Part shown: one piece after another, positions 1 to 8,681 of the stretch | Position numbering within the stretch: the stretch's first letter is position 1 | How the letters are laid out: each line of letters begins with the position of its first letter | Assembly: GCA_034002405.1 (NCBI GenBank) | Contig: JAVFAS010000003.1 | Span: 1-64,000, forward strand | Source: SZUA-365 sp034002405 | Lineage (GTDB): Bacteria > Bacteroidota > Ignavibacteria > SZUA-365 | Direction of reading: 5' to 3' | DNA: 64,000 nucleotides | The notes under the pieces: generated by a model | What the model saw: the letters and a program-made list of their open reading frames with translations, nothing else | The model's database searches: none | Told to the model about the DNA's origin: nothing | Translations under genes and position numbers: made by a program

Positions 1-123
1 TACGCAACACTGATCAACGTCTCCGACCGCCGCGCCTCGCGCCTCCTCGTCCGCCTCGTCCGCGCCGGCGCCGTCGCCATCCACACCCACGAAAAAACCG
101 ACTACTTCACCTCCATGCTCTGA
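1..123 (+). CDS. C-terminal end of an unidentified protein (5' truncated)
   Basis: An open frame enters the window at base 1 and ends at TGA 121-123, leaving 40 residues that begin YATLINVSDRR and end HEKTDYFTSML. The Arg/Leu-rich helix followed by a short strand-like segment could be the recognition end of a winged-helix domain, but this is a guess from composition. No family is recognised. It is followed directly by a tandem repeat and the tRNA-Ala gene, so it is the last gene of its unit. Confidence 0.55.
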   Translation, partial: YATLINVSDRRASRLLVRLVRAGAVAIHTHEKTDYFTSML

Positions 124-133
124 CAGCCCATCC

Positions 134-229
134 CCATCACCCCTTCACCCCTTCACCTTTTCACCTTTTCACCTTTTCACCTTTTCACCCCTTCACCTTT
201 TCACCCCTTCACCTTTTCACCCCTTCACC
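134..229. repeat. 8-bp tandem repeat, 12 units of YYTTCACC type
   Basis: Eleven head-to-tail copies of CCTTCACC or TTTTCACC fill 142-229, preceded by one degenerate copy CCATCACC at 134-141. The two unit types alternate irregularly, which suggests expansion by slippage and gene conversion. The array lies between the stop codon of the upstream gene and the promoter of tRNA-Ala; its last unit ends 5 bases before the TTGC element at 234. Confidence 0.9.
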
Positions 230-233
230 CCCC

Positions 234-265
234 TTGCATTTCACCCCCGCCTCTTCGTACATTTG
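234..265 (+). promoter_or_regulatory. Bacteroidota-type promoter of tRNA-Ala
   Basis: TTGC (234-237), a 20-base spacer and TACATTTG (258-265) match the TTTG-N19-TAnnTTTG consensus; the -7 box is exact. Transcription would begin about five bases before the mature tRNA. Confidence 0.6.
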
Positions 266-275
266 TAAACCCCTC

Positions 276-348
<73 letters not shown>

Positions 349-349
349 C

Positions 350-380
350 AAAGGTCTGATTCATTCAGACCTTTTCTTTT
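350..380 (+). terminator. Intrinsic terminator after tRNA-Ala
   Basis: AAAGGTCTGA (350-359) pairs with TCAGACCTTT (365-374) around a short loop and is followed by TTCTTTT. It would end the tRNA transcript one or two bases past the mature end and separate it from cdd. Confidence 0.85.
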
Positions 381-413
381 CTCCATTCTTTCATCTTTCG
401 AACGAGGTCCGTC

Positions 414-842
414 ATGTCTCTCCCCGACGATATCGCACGGCAGCTCATCGACGCGGCGAAGGACGCCCGTGCATTCGCCTACGCACCGTATTCGGGTTTC
501 CCGGTGGGCGCGGCGTTGCTCGCGGCGGACGGCACGGTGTACACCGGCTGCAATGTCGAGAACAGCTCGTTCGGACTGACCTGCTGCGCGGAACGCACCG
601 CGTTGTTCTCCGCGGTCGCCGCCGGGGAACGCGACTTTCTCGCCGTCGCGGTCGTGGCCGACGGCAGGCTCGTTCCCCCCTGCGGTGCCTGCCGGCAGGC
701 GTTGAGCGAATTCGCGCCGGATCTGCCCGTCGTTCTTGCAAGCCTCTCGGGACAACATACCATCCTCTCCCTGACCAATCTCCTCCCCGAACCGTTTTCC
801 GCGGAATTTCTCTCGCGGGACACGGAACACACGCGGGACTGA
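414..842 (+). CDS. cdd: Cytidine deaminase
   Basis: Hydrolyses cytidine and deoxycytidine to uridine and deoxyuridine in pyrimidine salvage in the cytoplasm. The 142-residue protein is the usual size of the small tetrameric type. The zinc site is complete: CCAERTA supplies one Cys/Glu motif and PCGACRQ supplies two zinc-binding cysteines. YAPYSGFPVGAAL and GCNVENSSFG are the conserved substrate-binding segments. It follows the tRNA-Ala terminator; a weak purine stretch (GAACGAGG) precedes the ATG. No good TTG-N19-TAnnTTT promoter is visible in the 33 bases between the terminator and the ATG, so its promoter is unresolved. A dCMP deaminase lies nearby at 3649-4110 on the other strand. Confidence 0.95.
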   Translation: MSLPDDIARQLIDAAKDARAFAYAPYSGFPVGAALLAADGTVYTGCNVENSSFGLTCCAERTALFSAVAAGERDFLAVAVVADGRLVPPCGACRQALSEFAPDLPVVLASLSGQHTILSLTNLLPEPFSAEFLSRDTEHTRD

Positions 843-944
843 TTCCCTCCCACGAACACGCCGAGGCATGGGTGCGCCTGCACCCGTGTGTCCGTGCGCT
901 CGGGCATTCCGATCGAGTACTGCACACGCCGACGTTTGCCGCGA

Positions 945-975
945 TTGCAATTTTGCTTGATTTCGGCTACTATTG
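945..975 (+). promoter_or_regulatory. Bacteroidota-type promoter of the OM barrel/PD40-OmpA pair
   Basis: TTGC (945-948), exactly 19 bases, then TACTATTG (968-975). The same bases also read as TTGCAA-N17-TACTAT. The predicted leader before the ATG at 1075 is about 95 bases. Confidence 0.6.
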
Positions 976-1074
976 CTTTTATCCATCAACGAACAACGAA
1001 GACGGCGACCGTCCGGGGACGGACGCCGCGGAATGTCATCGAGACACCCATTTACTCACCAGAAGGAAACCATC

Positions 1075-2034
1075 ATGCGAATATCACGACCATTTGTGTT
1101 GTGCGTAGGCCTCGCGCTGGGAAGCATCGTGTTCGCGATGCCCGGCACGGCGGCCGAAGGAGGACCGGATTCCCGTCCCGTCTCCTGGCTCACTCCCAGT
1201 GGCGGCGACGTGCTGCGTCCCGATCGCGGCGGCGATTATCATTGGTACCTCGGCGTCGACGCGGGACTGACCTGGTCGATGTTTCAGAATGGACCGCTCG
1301 CCTATTACACCAGCAACCCGTACAATCCGCGTTACCTGCGTGTCGGCTCCGTCGACGAAGGGCATGGTATGGGGTTCTATCTTGGCGCGACCGCGGACTT
1401 CCCCGTCTCCGACGCGCTGGGGATCATGCTCAAGCTCCACTATCACACCCGCGCGGGGGCCTTCGACGAAACGACCGATACCCGCGAGATTCATCCGCAA
1501 ACCGGGACCGGGCTCACCACGGTGTGGCGAGATCAGACGAACTGGACGTTTCACTATCTCGGATTCGATGTCCTCCTGCGCATCGATCTCATGGAGAGCG
1601 GACCGTATTTCATGATTGGGCCTTCCTTCCAGGGACTGCTTTCCAATTCGGCGGAGCTGGATCAGGAAATCGTGCAACCGAATGACATCTACTATCTCGA
1701 GGATGTGAACGGCGTCGACGATATCGTCAATGATTACCGGACATCGTCGGGCACCGAGGAAGTCGCCGGCTTGAAAGGGTTTCGCGTCGATGCGAAAGCC
1801 GGATTTGGATGGCGCATCGAACTGACGCGCAGTCTCCAGCTCGTGCCGGAAATCGCGCTTGCCTATCCGTTGACCAAGCTGGTGGACACCGGTTTCAATC
1901 CCGAGAACGAGAACGCCGCGATCCTGCCGGTGTGGACAAACGATTTCGATGAAATCCTCGTCGAATCGAACGAGGACTTCAACATGATGACTGTTTTCTT
2001 CACCGTCGGCCTGCGCTGGCGCATCGGATCGTAA
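1075..2034 (+). CDS. Secreted outer-membrane beta-barrel protein
   Basis: The 319-residue protein starts with a signal peptide (basic MRISR, hydrophobic stretch, cleavage likely near GTAAEG). The rest is rich in alternating hydrophobic and aromatic strands with Gly turns and ends FFTVGLRWRIGS, a typical terminal beta-strand. This fits a small outer-membrane barrel of the PorT/OmpW kind; the exact family cannot be assigned. The ATG at 1075 is chosen because AGAAGGAAAC precedes it and the signal peptide begins there, although the frame stays open further upstream. The next gene starts 14 bases after the stop, so the pair is almost certainly co-transcribed from the promoter at 945-975. Confidence 0.75.
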   Translation: MRISRPFVLCVGLALGSIVFAMPGTAAEGGPDSRPVSWLTPSGGDVLRPDRGGDYHWYLGVDAGLTWSMFQNGPLAYYTSNPYNPRYLRVGSVDEGHGMGFYLGATADFPVSDALGIMLKLHYHTRAGAFDETTDTREIHPQTGTGLTTVWRDQTNWTFHYLGFDVLLRIDLMESGPYFMIGPSFQGLLSNSAELDQEIVQPNDIYYLEDVNGVDDIVNDYRTSSGTEEVAGLKGFRVDAKAGFGWRIELTRSLQLVPEIALAYPLTKLVDTGFNPENENAAILPVWTNDFDEILVESNEDFNMMTVFFTVGLRWRIGS

Positions 2035-2048
2035 TGGAGGACCACACC

Positions 2049-3566
2049 ATGAAACACATCACACGATTCGCCCTGTGCCTCCTGCCTCTCCTGTTGATCG
2101 CGATGACCGTGCACGCACAGGACGACAAACCCGTGCGACCGACGATTACACCGGACGCGTACGACATCTCGATCCGATCGGTCAGTCCGCTCAATTCCTC
2201 CGACAATGACTTCGCGCCGCTGCTGCTGGGCAACGGACGCATGCTCTACTTCACCTCCGACCGCGACGGTGACCAAGACATCTATACGGCCGTGCAGGGC
2301 GCCGGCAACTGGGAGCAGGTGCAGAAGCTCGGGCCGGAACTCAACAGCTCGGGGGACGAAGGCGGGGCGACGATCACCCCTGATGGACACTGGATGGTGT
2401 TCACCGCCTGCGACCGCGACGATGGTCTCGGAGATTGCGATCTGTATATCGCCGAATATGTCGGTGGTGGCTGGCGCAACGTGAAGAATCTCGGCCCGAA
2501 TGTGAATTCCCCGGCGTGGGATTCGCAGCCGGCGATCTCACCCGATGGGCTCATGCTGTTCTTCACCAGCGAGCGTACGGGTGGCCAGGGCGGCACGGAT
2601 CTCTGGATGACGCGCCGCGCCTATGGCGGCGAGTGGCGTCCGGCCGTCAACCTCGGCCGCACGATCAACACGGTGGGCGATGAGCTCGCGCCGCATATCG
2701 CGCCGGACAACAGCACGCTGTACTTCTCGAGCGACATGCATCCGGGCATCGGAGGCCAGGACGTCTACCGCACGAAGAATACCAGCGACGGGTGGTCCAC
2801 CCCGCAGCATCTCGGCACGCCCATCAACAGCGAGGATGACGATTACTTCTGCAGTCTCGTGCTCAACGGCGAGGACATGTATTTCTCGTCCAACCGCCCG
2901 GGTGGAAACGGAGAACTGGATGTGTTTCTCGCCATTCCCAATCCCCTCCCGCCGGGAGCGGTGACCACGGTCATCGGCACGGTGAGCGACTCGCAATCCA
3001 AGACGCCGCTCGGCGCGACACTGACGGTTCGCGACATTCAAAGCAACGAAGTGCTCAGCAGTTTCCGCAGCGACGAGGTCGATGGGAACTATGTCGTCGT
3101 GCTGCAACCGGGACGCAGCTATGTCATCACCGCCGAGGCCCCGGGGTATCTGTTCTATTCCGACCGCTTCGACGTGCCCAAGGATTCGAAGAACAGTTCG
3201 GTGCGCAAGGATATTGCCATGACGCGCGATATCGTGCGCCTCCTGGTGTATTTCGATTTTGACAAGGCCACGCTGCAACCCGCGTCGGCGGTCGATCTCG
3301 ACCGTGCGGTGGAGTGGCTGAACGCCAATGGCAGTGTCAAGGTCGAACTCGCCGGACACACCGACAACGTCGGCGCGAGTGATTACAACCGCAAACTCTC
3401 GCAGGACCGCGCGCAGGCGGTGCTCGATTATCTTGTCAGCAAAGGTGTCTCCCGGCAGCGCCTGTCCGCGAAGGGCTATGGCATGGATGAGCCGATCACC
3501 ACCAACGACACCGAAGACGGCCGGGCGATGAATCGCCGCGTCGAGTTCCGTGTGACGTCACGGTAG
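2049..3566 (+). CDS. PD40-repeat protein with C-terminal OmpA-like peptidoglycan-binding domain
   Basis: A 505-residue exported protein. After a signal peptide (to about residue 23, VHAQ) come five WD40-like PD40 repeats (about 45-300; blades contain LYFTSDRDGDQD, MVFTACDRD, LFFTSERTGGQ, LYFSSD, MYFSSNRPGG). A carboxypeptidase-regulatory-like domain follows (about 305-385), then an OmpA domain (about 395-505) with FDFDKATL, ELAGHTDNVG, NRKLSQDRAQAV and NRRVEF, the residues that grip diaminopimelate. This order is that of PorE-like proteins that anchor the T9SS to peptidoglycan, but there is no lipobox here, so PorE identity is an inference. GGAGG at 2036-2040 fixes the start at 2049. An in-frame ATG at 2034 overlaps the upstream stop but lacks a binding site. 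Confidence 0.88.
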   Translation: MKHITRFALCLLPLLLIAMTVHAQDDKPVRPTITPDAYDISIRSVSPLNSSDNDFAPLLLGNGRMLYFTSDRDGDQDIYTAVQGAGNWEQVQKLGPELNSSGDEGGATITPDGHWMVFTACDRDDGLGDCDLYIAEYVGGGWRNVKNLGPNVNSPAWDSQPAISPDGLMLFFTSERTGGQGGTDLWMTRRAYGGEWRPAVNLGRTINTVGDELAPHIAPDNSTLYFSSDMHPGIGGQDVYRTKNTSDGWSTPQHLGTPINSEDDDYFCSLVLNGEDMYFSSNRPGGNGELDVFLAIPNPLPPGAVTTVIGTVSDSQSKTPLGATLTVRDIQSNEVLSSFRSDEVDGNYVVVLQPGRSYVITAEAPGYLFYSDRFDVPKDSKNSSVRKDIAMTRDIVRLLVYFDFDKATLQPASAVDLDRAVEWLNANGSVKVELAGHTDNVGASDYNRKLSQDRAQAVLDYLVSKGVSRQRLSAKGYGMDEPITTNDTEDGRAMNRRVEFRVTSR

Positions 3567-3592
3567 TCTGGCATCCCCGTTTTCAACGCACA

Positions 3593-3620
3593 CGGCGCCC
3601 ACGCGGGCGCCGTTTTTTTT
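3593..3620 (+). terminator. Intrinsic terminator after the PD40-OmpA gene
   Basis: Perfect 8-bp stem CGGCGCCC/GGGCGCCG (3593-3600 and 3605-3612) with loop ACGC and eight T residues (3613-3620). No T tract on the other strand, so it acts on plus-strand transcripts. Confidence 0.92.
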
Positions 3621-3648
3621 CGAATGAAACCGTGGAGGAACACTTCGT

Positions 3649-4110
3649 TCACTCCGCATCGAGTTCGACCTGGATCAATTCGACATTCGAATACTCGAGC
3701 AGGGGCTGGATCCGTTCGATCTTGTACGGCTTGAGATAGTAGACCCGCCGGATTCCGGTATTGATCAACGTTTTCAGGCAATGGTAGCAGGGACTGGCGT
3801 TGATGTAGATATCCGCGCCATTGATCTCCACGCCGTGCTTGGCGGCCTGCGCGATCGCATTGATTTCCGCATGAATGGTGCGGAAACAGTTTTCTTCCTC
3901 TTCCCCGTCCGGATTGCGGGAGACGTAGATCAGACAACCGACGTCCGTGCAATGCGGGTGTCCGGCCGGGGAACCGTTGTAGCCTGTCGCGATGATGTTC
4001 TTGTCCTTGACAATCACCGCGCCGATTTTCGCACGGGTGCAGGTGGCGCGATCGGCCACGAGCAGGGCGATGCGCATGAAATATTGATCCCAGGAACTGC
4101 GAGACGACAT
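3649..4110 (-). CDS. comEB: dCMP deaminase (deoxycytidylate deaminase)
   Basis: Converts dCMP to dUMP, feeding thymidylate synthesis. The 153-residue protein has the zinc-dependent deaminase signature: HAEINAIAQAA (His and catalytic Glu) and SPCYHCLKTL (two zinc cysteines). TGYNGSPAGHPHC near residues 45-57 is typical of the dCMP-specific branch, as distinct from the cytidine deaminase at 414-842. AGGAG at 4116-4120 on the minus strand sits five bases before the ATG at 4110, which decides this start over a GTG six bases upstream that overlaps the binding site. It is a single-gene unit, divergent from phoH. Confidence 0.93.
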   Translation of the reverse strand: MSSRSSWDQYFMRIALLVADRATCTRAKIGAVIVKDKNIIATGYNGSPAGHPHCTDVGCLIYVSRNPDGEEEENCFRTIHAEINAIAQAAKHGVEINGADIYINASPCYHCLKTLINTGIRRVYYLKPYKIERIQPLLEYSNVELIQVELDAE

Positions 4111-4136
4111 AACCACTCCTCTGTTGCGTTATGGAG

Positions 4137-4167
4137 GAAATATACTTCGAGCGAGAAGTCCGGACAA
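4137..4167 (-). promoter_or_regulatory. Bacteroidota-type promoter of dCMP deaminase
   Basis: On the minus strand TTGT (4167-4164), 19 bases, TATATTTC (4144-4137). It lies about 27 bases before the start codon, giving a short leader that contains the AGGAG site. Confidence 0.6.
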
Positions 4168-4243
4168 CACGCAACGATGGAGGCGGACCGCGCGCGCATG
4201 CGTCGGCTTCCACACACGCTCCCTGCCGATCGGTCGCCGCGGC

Positions 4244-4273
4244 TTGTGATTGACGGAAATACGACTAATATTA
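4244..4273 (+). promoter_or_regulatory. Possible promoter of phoH
   Basis: TTGT (4244-4247), 18 bases, TAATATTA (4266-4273); also readable as TTGTGA-N16-TAATAT. The fit to the local promoter pattern is weaker than elsewhere in the window. Confidence 0.35.
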
Positions 4274-4306
4274 CCGTATTCCACTCAGCAAACAGGGGAT
4301 AGTCTG

Positions 4307-5638
4307 ATGCCGGCAAAAATCAAGAAAATCTTTGTGATCGACACGAATGTCATCCTTCACGACAGTTCCTGCATGTACAAGTTCGAGGAGCACGATGTCG
4401 TGGTCCCGATCGCGGTGCTGGAAGAGCTCGACCAGTTCAAGAAAGGAAACGAGTCGCTGAATTTCCATGCGCGGGAATTCGTGCGGGCGCTCGACACGCT
4501 CAGCGGCGACAAGCTGTTCGACGGTGGGGTGAAAATCGGACGGGGGATGGGAAATATCTCCATCCGTCTCGACGAGGAAATCGACCGCGAATTCGCGCTC
4601 AGCTTCCCCAGCGGCACACCCGATCACCGCATTCTGCACTGCGCGCGAATGCTGTCGCGGAAGTACCCCAAACGTCCGGTAATCCTCGTGACCAAGGATG
4701 TCAACCTGCGGATGAAGGCCAAGGGTATCGGACTGATGGCGCAGGATTTCGTCAACGACATCGTCAAGGACATCGACACGCTCTACAACGGGCGACGGGT
4801 GCTCGAGGACGTCGATGAAACGCTGATCGACACGCTGTATCAACCCCCGTTCGAACTCGATGCCAGCCGCTTTCCGGAGTTTTCCACCTACCGTCCCAAC
4901 GAATATTTCATTCTGCGCTGCGGAAAGAAATCCGCGCTCGGGACCTTTGACGCGTCCTCCGGACTGATGAAGCGCGTGGACAAACTGCCGGCGTACGGCA
5001 TCACACCGCGCAATTCCGAACAGACCTTCGCGTTCAACGCGCTGACCAATCCCGACATCCAGCTCGTGTCCCTCTGCGGCAAGGCCGGAACGGGCAAGAC
5101 GCTGCTCGCGCTCGCGGCCGCGTTGGAGAAACGCCGGCTGTATCGGCAGATTTACCTCGCGCGTCCCGTCGTGCCGCTGTCGAACAAGGATCTCGGCTTC
5201 CTTCCCGGGGACATCCAATCCAAGCTCGATCCGTACATGCAGCCATTGTTCGACAATCTCGGGGTGATTCAGAACCAGTTCTCCGAATCGGATGTCAAAC
5301 ATCGGCGCATCCAGGAAATGCTCAAAGAGGAGAAACTGGTCATTTCCCCGCTGGCCTATATTCGCGGACGCAGTCTGGTGAACATCTATTTCATCGTCGA
5401 CGAGGCGCAGAATCTCACACCGCACGAGGTGAAAACCATCATCACCCGTGCCGGCGAGGGCACGAAATTCATCTTCACCGGTGACATTTATCAGATCGAC
5501 CATCCCTATCTCGACAGCCGCTCGAACGGACTCAGTTACCTCATCGACAGGATGAAGGGACAGAAGCTCTACGCGCATGTCACGCTCGAAAAAGGCGAAC
5601 GCTCCGATCTGGCCGAACTGGCAAGCGACCTGTTGTAG
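4307..5638 (+). CDS. phoH: PIN-domain PhoH family ATPase (PhoH2/YlaK type)
   Basis: A 443-residue cytoplasmic protein pairing an N-terminal PIN ribonuclease domain with a C-terminal PhoH P-loop NTPase. PIN residues are visible at D12 in VIDTNVILHD, E40 in VLEELDQF and D131 in VTKDVNLR. The ATPase part has Walker A GKAGTGKT (258-265) and Walker B YFIVDEAQN, with the PhoH feature FTGDIYQID after it. Members of this family (PhoH2) unwind and cut RNA in an ATP-dependent way, and the single-chain arrangement is normal. The start at 4307 is preceded by CAGGGGA and gives a normal PIN N-terminus; an in-frame start at 4250 would add 19 unrelated residues. Confidence 0.93.
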   Translation: MPAKIKKIFVIDTNVILHDSSCMYKFEEHDVVVPIAVLEELDQFKKGNESLNFHAREFVRALDTLSGDKLFDGGVKIGRGMGNISIRLDEEIDREFALSFPSGTPDHRILHCARMLSRKYPKRPVILVTKDVNLRMKAKGIGLMAQDFVNDIVKDIDTLYNGRRVLEDVDETLIDTLYQPPFELDASRFPEFSTYRPNEYFILRCGKKSALGTFDASSGLMKRVDKLPAYGITPRNSEQTFAFNALTNPDIQLVSLCGKAGTGKTLLALAAALEKRRLYRQIYLARPVVPLSNKDLGFLPGDIQSKLDPYMQPLFDNLGVIQNQFSESDVKHRRIQEMLKEEKLVISPLAYIRGRSLVNIYFIVDEAQNLTPHEVKTIITRAGEGTKFIFTGDIYQIDHPYLDSRSNGLSYLIDRMKGQKLYAHVTLEKGERSDLAELASDLL

Positions 5639-5670
5639 CTCCCGTGTCCCATCCACATCGGACCCACGGC

Positions 5671-5701
5671 TTTGTTCTCTGCGCGTTTCGCCGTAAATTT
5701 C
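5671..5701 (+). promoter_or_regulatory. Bacteroidota-type promoter of the second barrel gene and glgB
   Basis: TTTG (5671-5674), exactly 19 bases, TAAATTTC (5694-5701). This is the closest match in the window to the full TTTG-N19-TAnnTTTG consensus. The ATG follows 44 bases later. Confidence 0.65.
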
Positions 5702-5745
5702 GGCTTGTGAATTTCCACGTTCATATCTGATACAGAGGTGCTCGT

Positions 5746-6570
5746 ATGAGGAACATGTTCCTTCCCTTGCTTCTGCTCGTTCTGCTTGCGATCCAACTCC
5801 CGGCGCAACAAACCACGGTCATCGTCGAGAAGCCGGGTGACGAAGACGATCTCCATCTCAAGGTCGGCGCATTGGCTGGTCTCACCCTCGCGATGAACAC
5901 CACCGATTACCAGGTCAGCCGGGTGTCGCGCTTTCTCGATCTGGGATCGCATTTCGGCGTGCGTGCCAGCATCCCCCTCGGACGCAAGACCCGGGTCGTG
6001 GGCGGAATCGGTTATCACACGCTTTCGTTCAAGGATGAAAACAAGCGCATCTCCTTCAATGACCAGATAGAAAACCACAGCACCGATATTCCGAACGAAG
6101 GCACCCTCACGACGACGGGAAGCTTTCAGTTTACCGTGCTCACCGCGATGTTCCAGTTCAGCCAGTTCTTCATCGGCGTGAATGTCGGTTTGCCGATGTC
6201 GAGCGAAATGACCAACGAGCTGAGCAACGAAACCATTCCGGAGAACGGCATCAATCCCGCGCGGGACCGGGACTGGGCAGACAATGCGAATCTCGACGTC
6301 GGGCGGGTGATCCGGGCCGACATCACACCGGAGAACGACGACATCAACACGCTCATCGAGTTGCGCGCGGGTGGCGAGTTTCCGTTGGTCAAATCCGCCG
6401 TCGGTGATCTCAATCTCGGCATCAGTCTGGGATGGACATTCAACAACATCCTCAAGCCGACCAAGGATATGGATTCCGAGAGCAAGGCCAAATACAACCT
6501 CCCGAATTTCGACGATCAGTTCTATCTCCCCAACGTCCTGTTCCACCTTTCGTGGATGTTCAACATCTGA
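5746..6570 (+). CDS. Secreted outer-membrane beta-barrel protein
   Basis: A 274-residue protein with a clear signal peptide (MRNMFLPLLLLVLLAIQ, cleavage after LPAQ). The mature part has amphipathic strands and ends VLFHLSWMFNI, a terminal strand with aromatic residues as in outer-membrane barrels. No specific family is recognised, although the length suggests an eight-strand barrel. It shares no obvious similarity with the barrel at 1075-2034 beyond the fold. The stop codon overlaps the glgB start (TGATG at 6568-6572), so translation of the two is coupled, an unexpected partner for a cytoplasmic glycogen enzyme. Confidence 0.7.
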   Translation: MRNMFLPLLLLVLLAIQLPAQQTTVIVEKPGDEDDLHLKVGALAGLTLAMNTTDYQVSRVSRFLDLGSHFGVRASIPLGRKTRVVGGIGYHTLSFKDENKRISFNDQIENHSTDIPNEGTLTTTGSFQFTVLTAMFQFSQFFIGVNVGLPMSSEMTNELSNETIPENGINPARDRDWADNANLDVGRVIRADITPENDDINTLIELRAGGEFPLVKSAVGDLNLGISLGWTFNNILKPTKDMDSESKAKYNLPNFDDQFYLPNVLFHLSWMFNI

Positions 6571-8581
6571 TGATGCGTTCCACCGCCTCTGTCGAAGACA
6601 TTTACCGGATCATTTACACCGAGCATCACGATCCGTACACCGTGCTGGGCATCCACCGCGTACGGTACCGGCAGAAGGATTCGGTGGCGGTCCGTGCGTT
6701 CATGCCCAAGGCCCGTCACGCGTGGGTGCTGCGCGAGGATGCCGACGGTCGGGTGGAGGATTTCCCCATGCTGCGCGTGCATGAGGAGGGATTCTTCGAA
6801 TATGTCTTCGAAGGCGTATCGGAGGTGTTTCCGTACAAACTGCGACGCGAGACCTTCGACGGGGAGGTCCATAGCTTCTACGATTCCTACGCCTTCCTTC
6901 CGCAGCTGACGGATTTCGATCTGTATCTCTTTGGTGAAGGGAATCATTACCGCATCTACGACAAGCTCGGCGCGCATTATCGCGAAGTCAATGGCGTGGG
7001 CGGCATCGAATTCGCCGTCTGGGCACCCAACGCACGCAGCGTGAGCGTCATCGGATCCTTCAACGGTTGGGACCGCCGCCGGCATGCGATGCGCGTGCTC
7101 GGCTCGTCGGGCGTGTGGGAAATTTTCATTCCCGGCATCGGGGCGGATGAATTGTACAAATTCGAGATCAAGACCCGCGACGGCCATGTCCTCGCGAAAG
7201 CGGATCCCTTCGGCAGTGCCATGGAGAAACGGCCACGGACCGCGTCGATCACCCATCCACCGCAGGATTTCCCCTGGACCGATCACGAGTGGATCGCGCG
7301 GCGCGCGGCGCGGGATCCGCTGCATCTTCCGGTGGCGATCTATGAACTGCACGCCGGTTCGTGGAAGCGGAAACCCGATGCGGAGAGCGGCGCGCCGGTC
7401 GCGCTCGGCTATCGCGAACTCGCCGACGCGCTGGTCCCCTACCTCCAGGAAAACGGATACACGCATCTTGAATTCATGCCCCTGATGGAGCATCCCTTCG
7501 ACGGGTCGTGGGGCTACCAGGTGTCGGGATACTATGCGCCGACCAGCCGCTACGGATCGCCCGAGGATGTGATGTACCTGGTCAACCGCTGCCATGACGC
7601 CGGGATCGGTGTCATTCTCGACTGGGTGCCGGCACATTTTCCCAAGGACTCCCATGCCCTCGGGGCCTTCGACGGATCACATCTGTTCGAACACGCCGAT
7701 CCCCGTCTGGGCGAACATATGGATTGGGGAACACTGATCTTCAACTTCGGGCGCAACGAGGTGAAGAATTTCCTCATCGCCAACGCGCTGTACTGGCTCG
7801 AACGTTTTCACATCGACGGACTGCGTATCGATGCGGTCGCCTCGATGCTGTATCTCGACTACTCGCGCAACGAGGGCGAATGGATTCCCAACCGCCATGG
7901 CGGACGTGAAAATCTCGAGGCTATCGATTTCCTGCGGCAGCTCAATTACGCCGTGCACAGCTACCATCCCGGTGCGATGGTCATGGCCGAGGAATCCACC
8001 GCGTTCACCGGCGTGACCCATCCGGTCGACGGCAACGGTCTCGGTTTCGACCTGAAGTGGAACATGGGGTGGATGAACGATACACTGGAGTATTTCCAGA
8101 AGGACCCGATTTTCCGGAAATACCACCACAACAACCTGACCTTCAGTCTGCTCTATGCGTTCACCGAGCGCTTCCTGCTCCCCATCTCGCATGACGAAGT
8201 CGTCCATGGCAAAAAATCGCTGATCTCGAAAATGCCCGGCGATTACTGGCAGAAATTCGCGAACATGCGACTGTTCTTCGGCTATCAATACGGACATCCG
8301 GGGAAAAAACTCCTTTTCATGGGACAGGAGTTCGGCCAGTGGGACGAGTGGAATCACGACGGCGAACTCGACTGGAAACTCCTTGACTTCGACGCCCACC
8401 GGCAGCTTCTGATGTGGGTGCGCGATCTCAACCGGCTCTATCGCTCCCAGCCGGCCATGTACGAAGACGATTTTTCCTGGGAAGGGTTCCAGTGGATCGA
8501 ACACGAGGACGCCGACCGCGGCATTCTCGCCTTCGAGCGCATTGCCGTGAACCGCGAGGATCGGCTCGTCTTCGTCTGCAA
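6570..8581 (+). CDS. glgB: 1,4-alpha-glucan branching enzyme (3' end lost in gap)
   Basis: Forms alpha-1,6 branches in glycogen. The visible 670 residues contain an N-terminal carbohydrate-binding segment (about 20-110), a CBM48 domain with GIEFAVWAPNARSVSVIG, and the GH13 catalytic barrel. Active-site residues can be seen in DGLRIDAVASML (nucleophile Asp), MVMAEESTAF (acid/base Glu) and PISHDEVVHGK (third Asp). The frame runs into the 100-N gap at 8582, so roughly the last 60 residues and the stop are missing; the visible part matches a family length of 640-750. The start is ATG 6570, overlapping the upstream TGA, or ATG 6573. It faces a debranching enzyme across the gap. Confidence 0.95.
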
Positions 8582-8681
8582 NNNNNNNNNNNNNNNNNNN
8601 NNNNNNNNNNNNNNNNNNNNNNNNNNNNNNNNNNNNNNNNNNNNNNNNNNNNNNNNNNNNNNNNNNNNNNNNNNNNNNNNN
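8582..8681. other. Scaffold gap of 100 N between glgB and pulA
   Basis: Exactly 100 N, the usual placeholder for a gap of unknown size. It removes the 3' ends of two convergent genes and whatever lies between them. Confidence 0.98.

Noticed and set aside
870..885. Hairpin GGGTGC-GCCT-GCACCC downstream of cdd as a terminator
   Set aside because: No T run follows, so it does not qualify as an intrinsic terminator.
4271..5656. Minus-strand frame across the whole of phoH
   Set aside because: Shadow of phoH caused by codon bias; no family motif, no ribosome-binding site.
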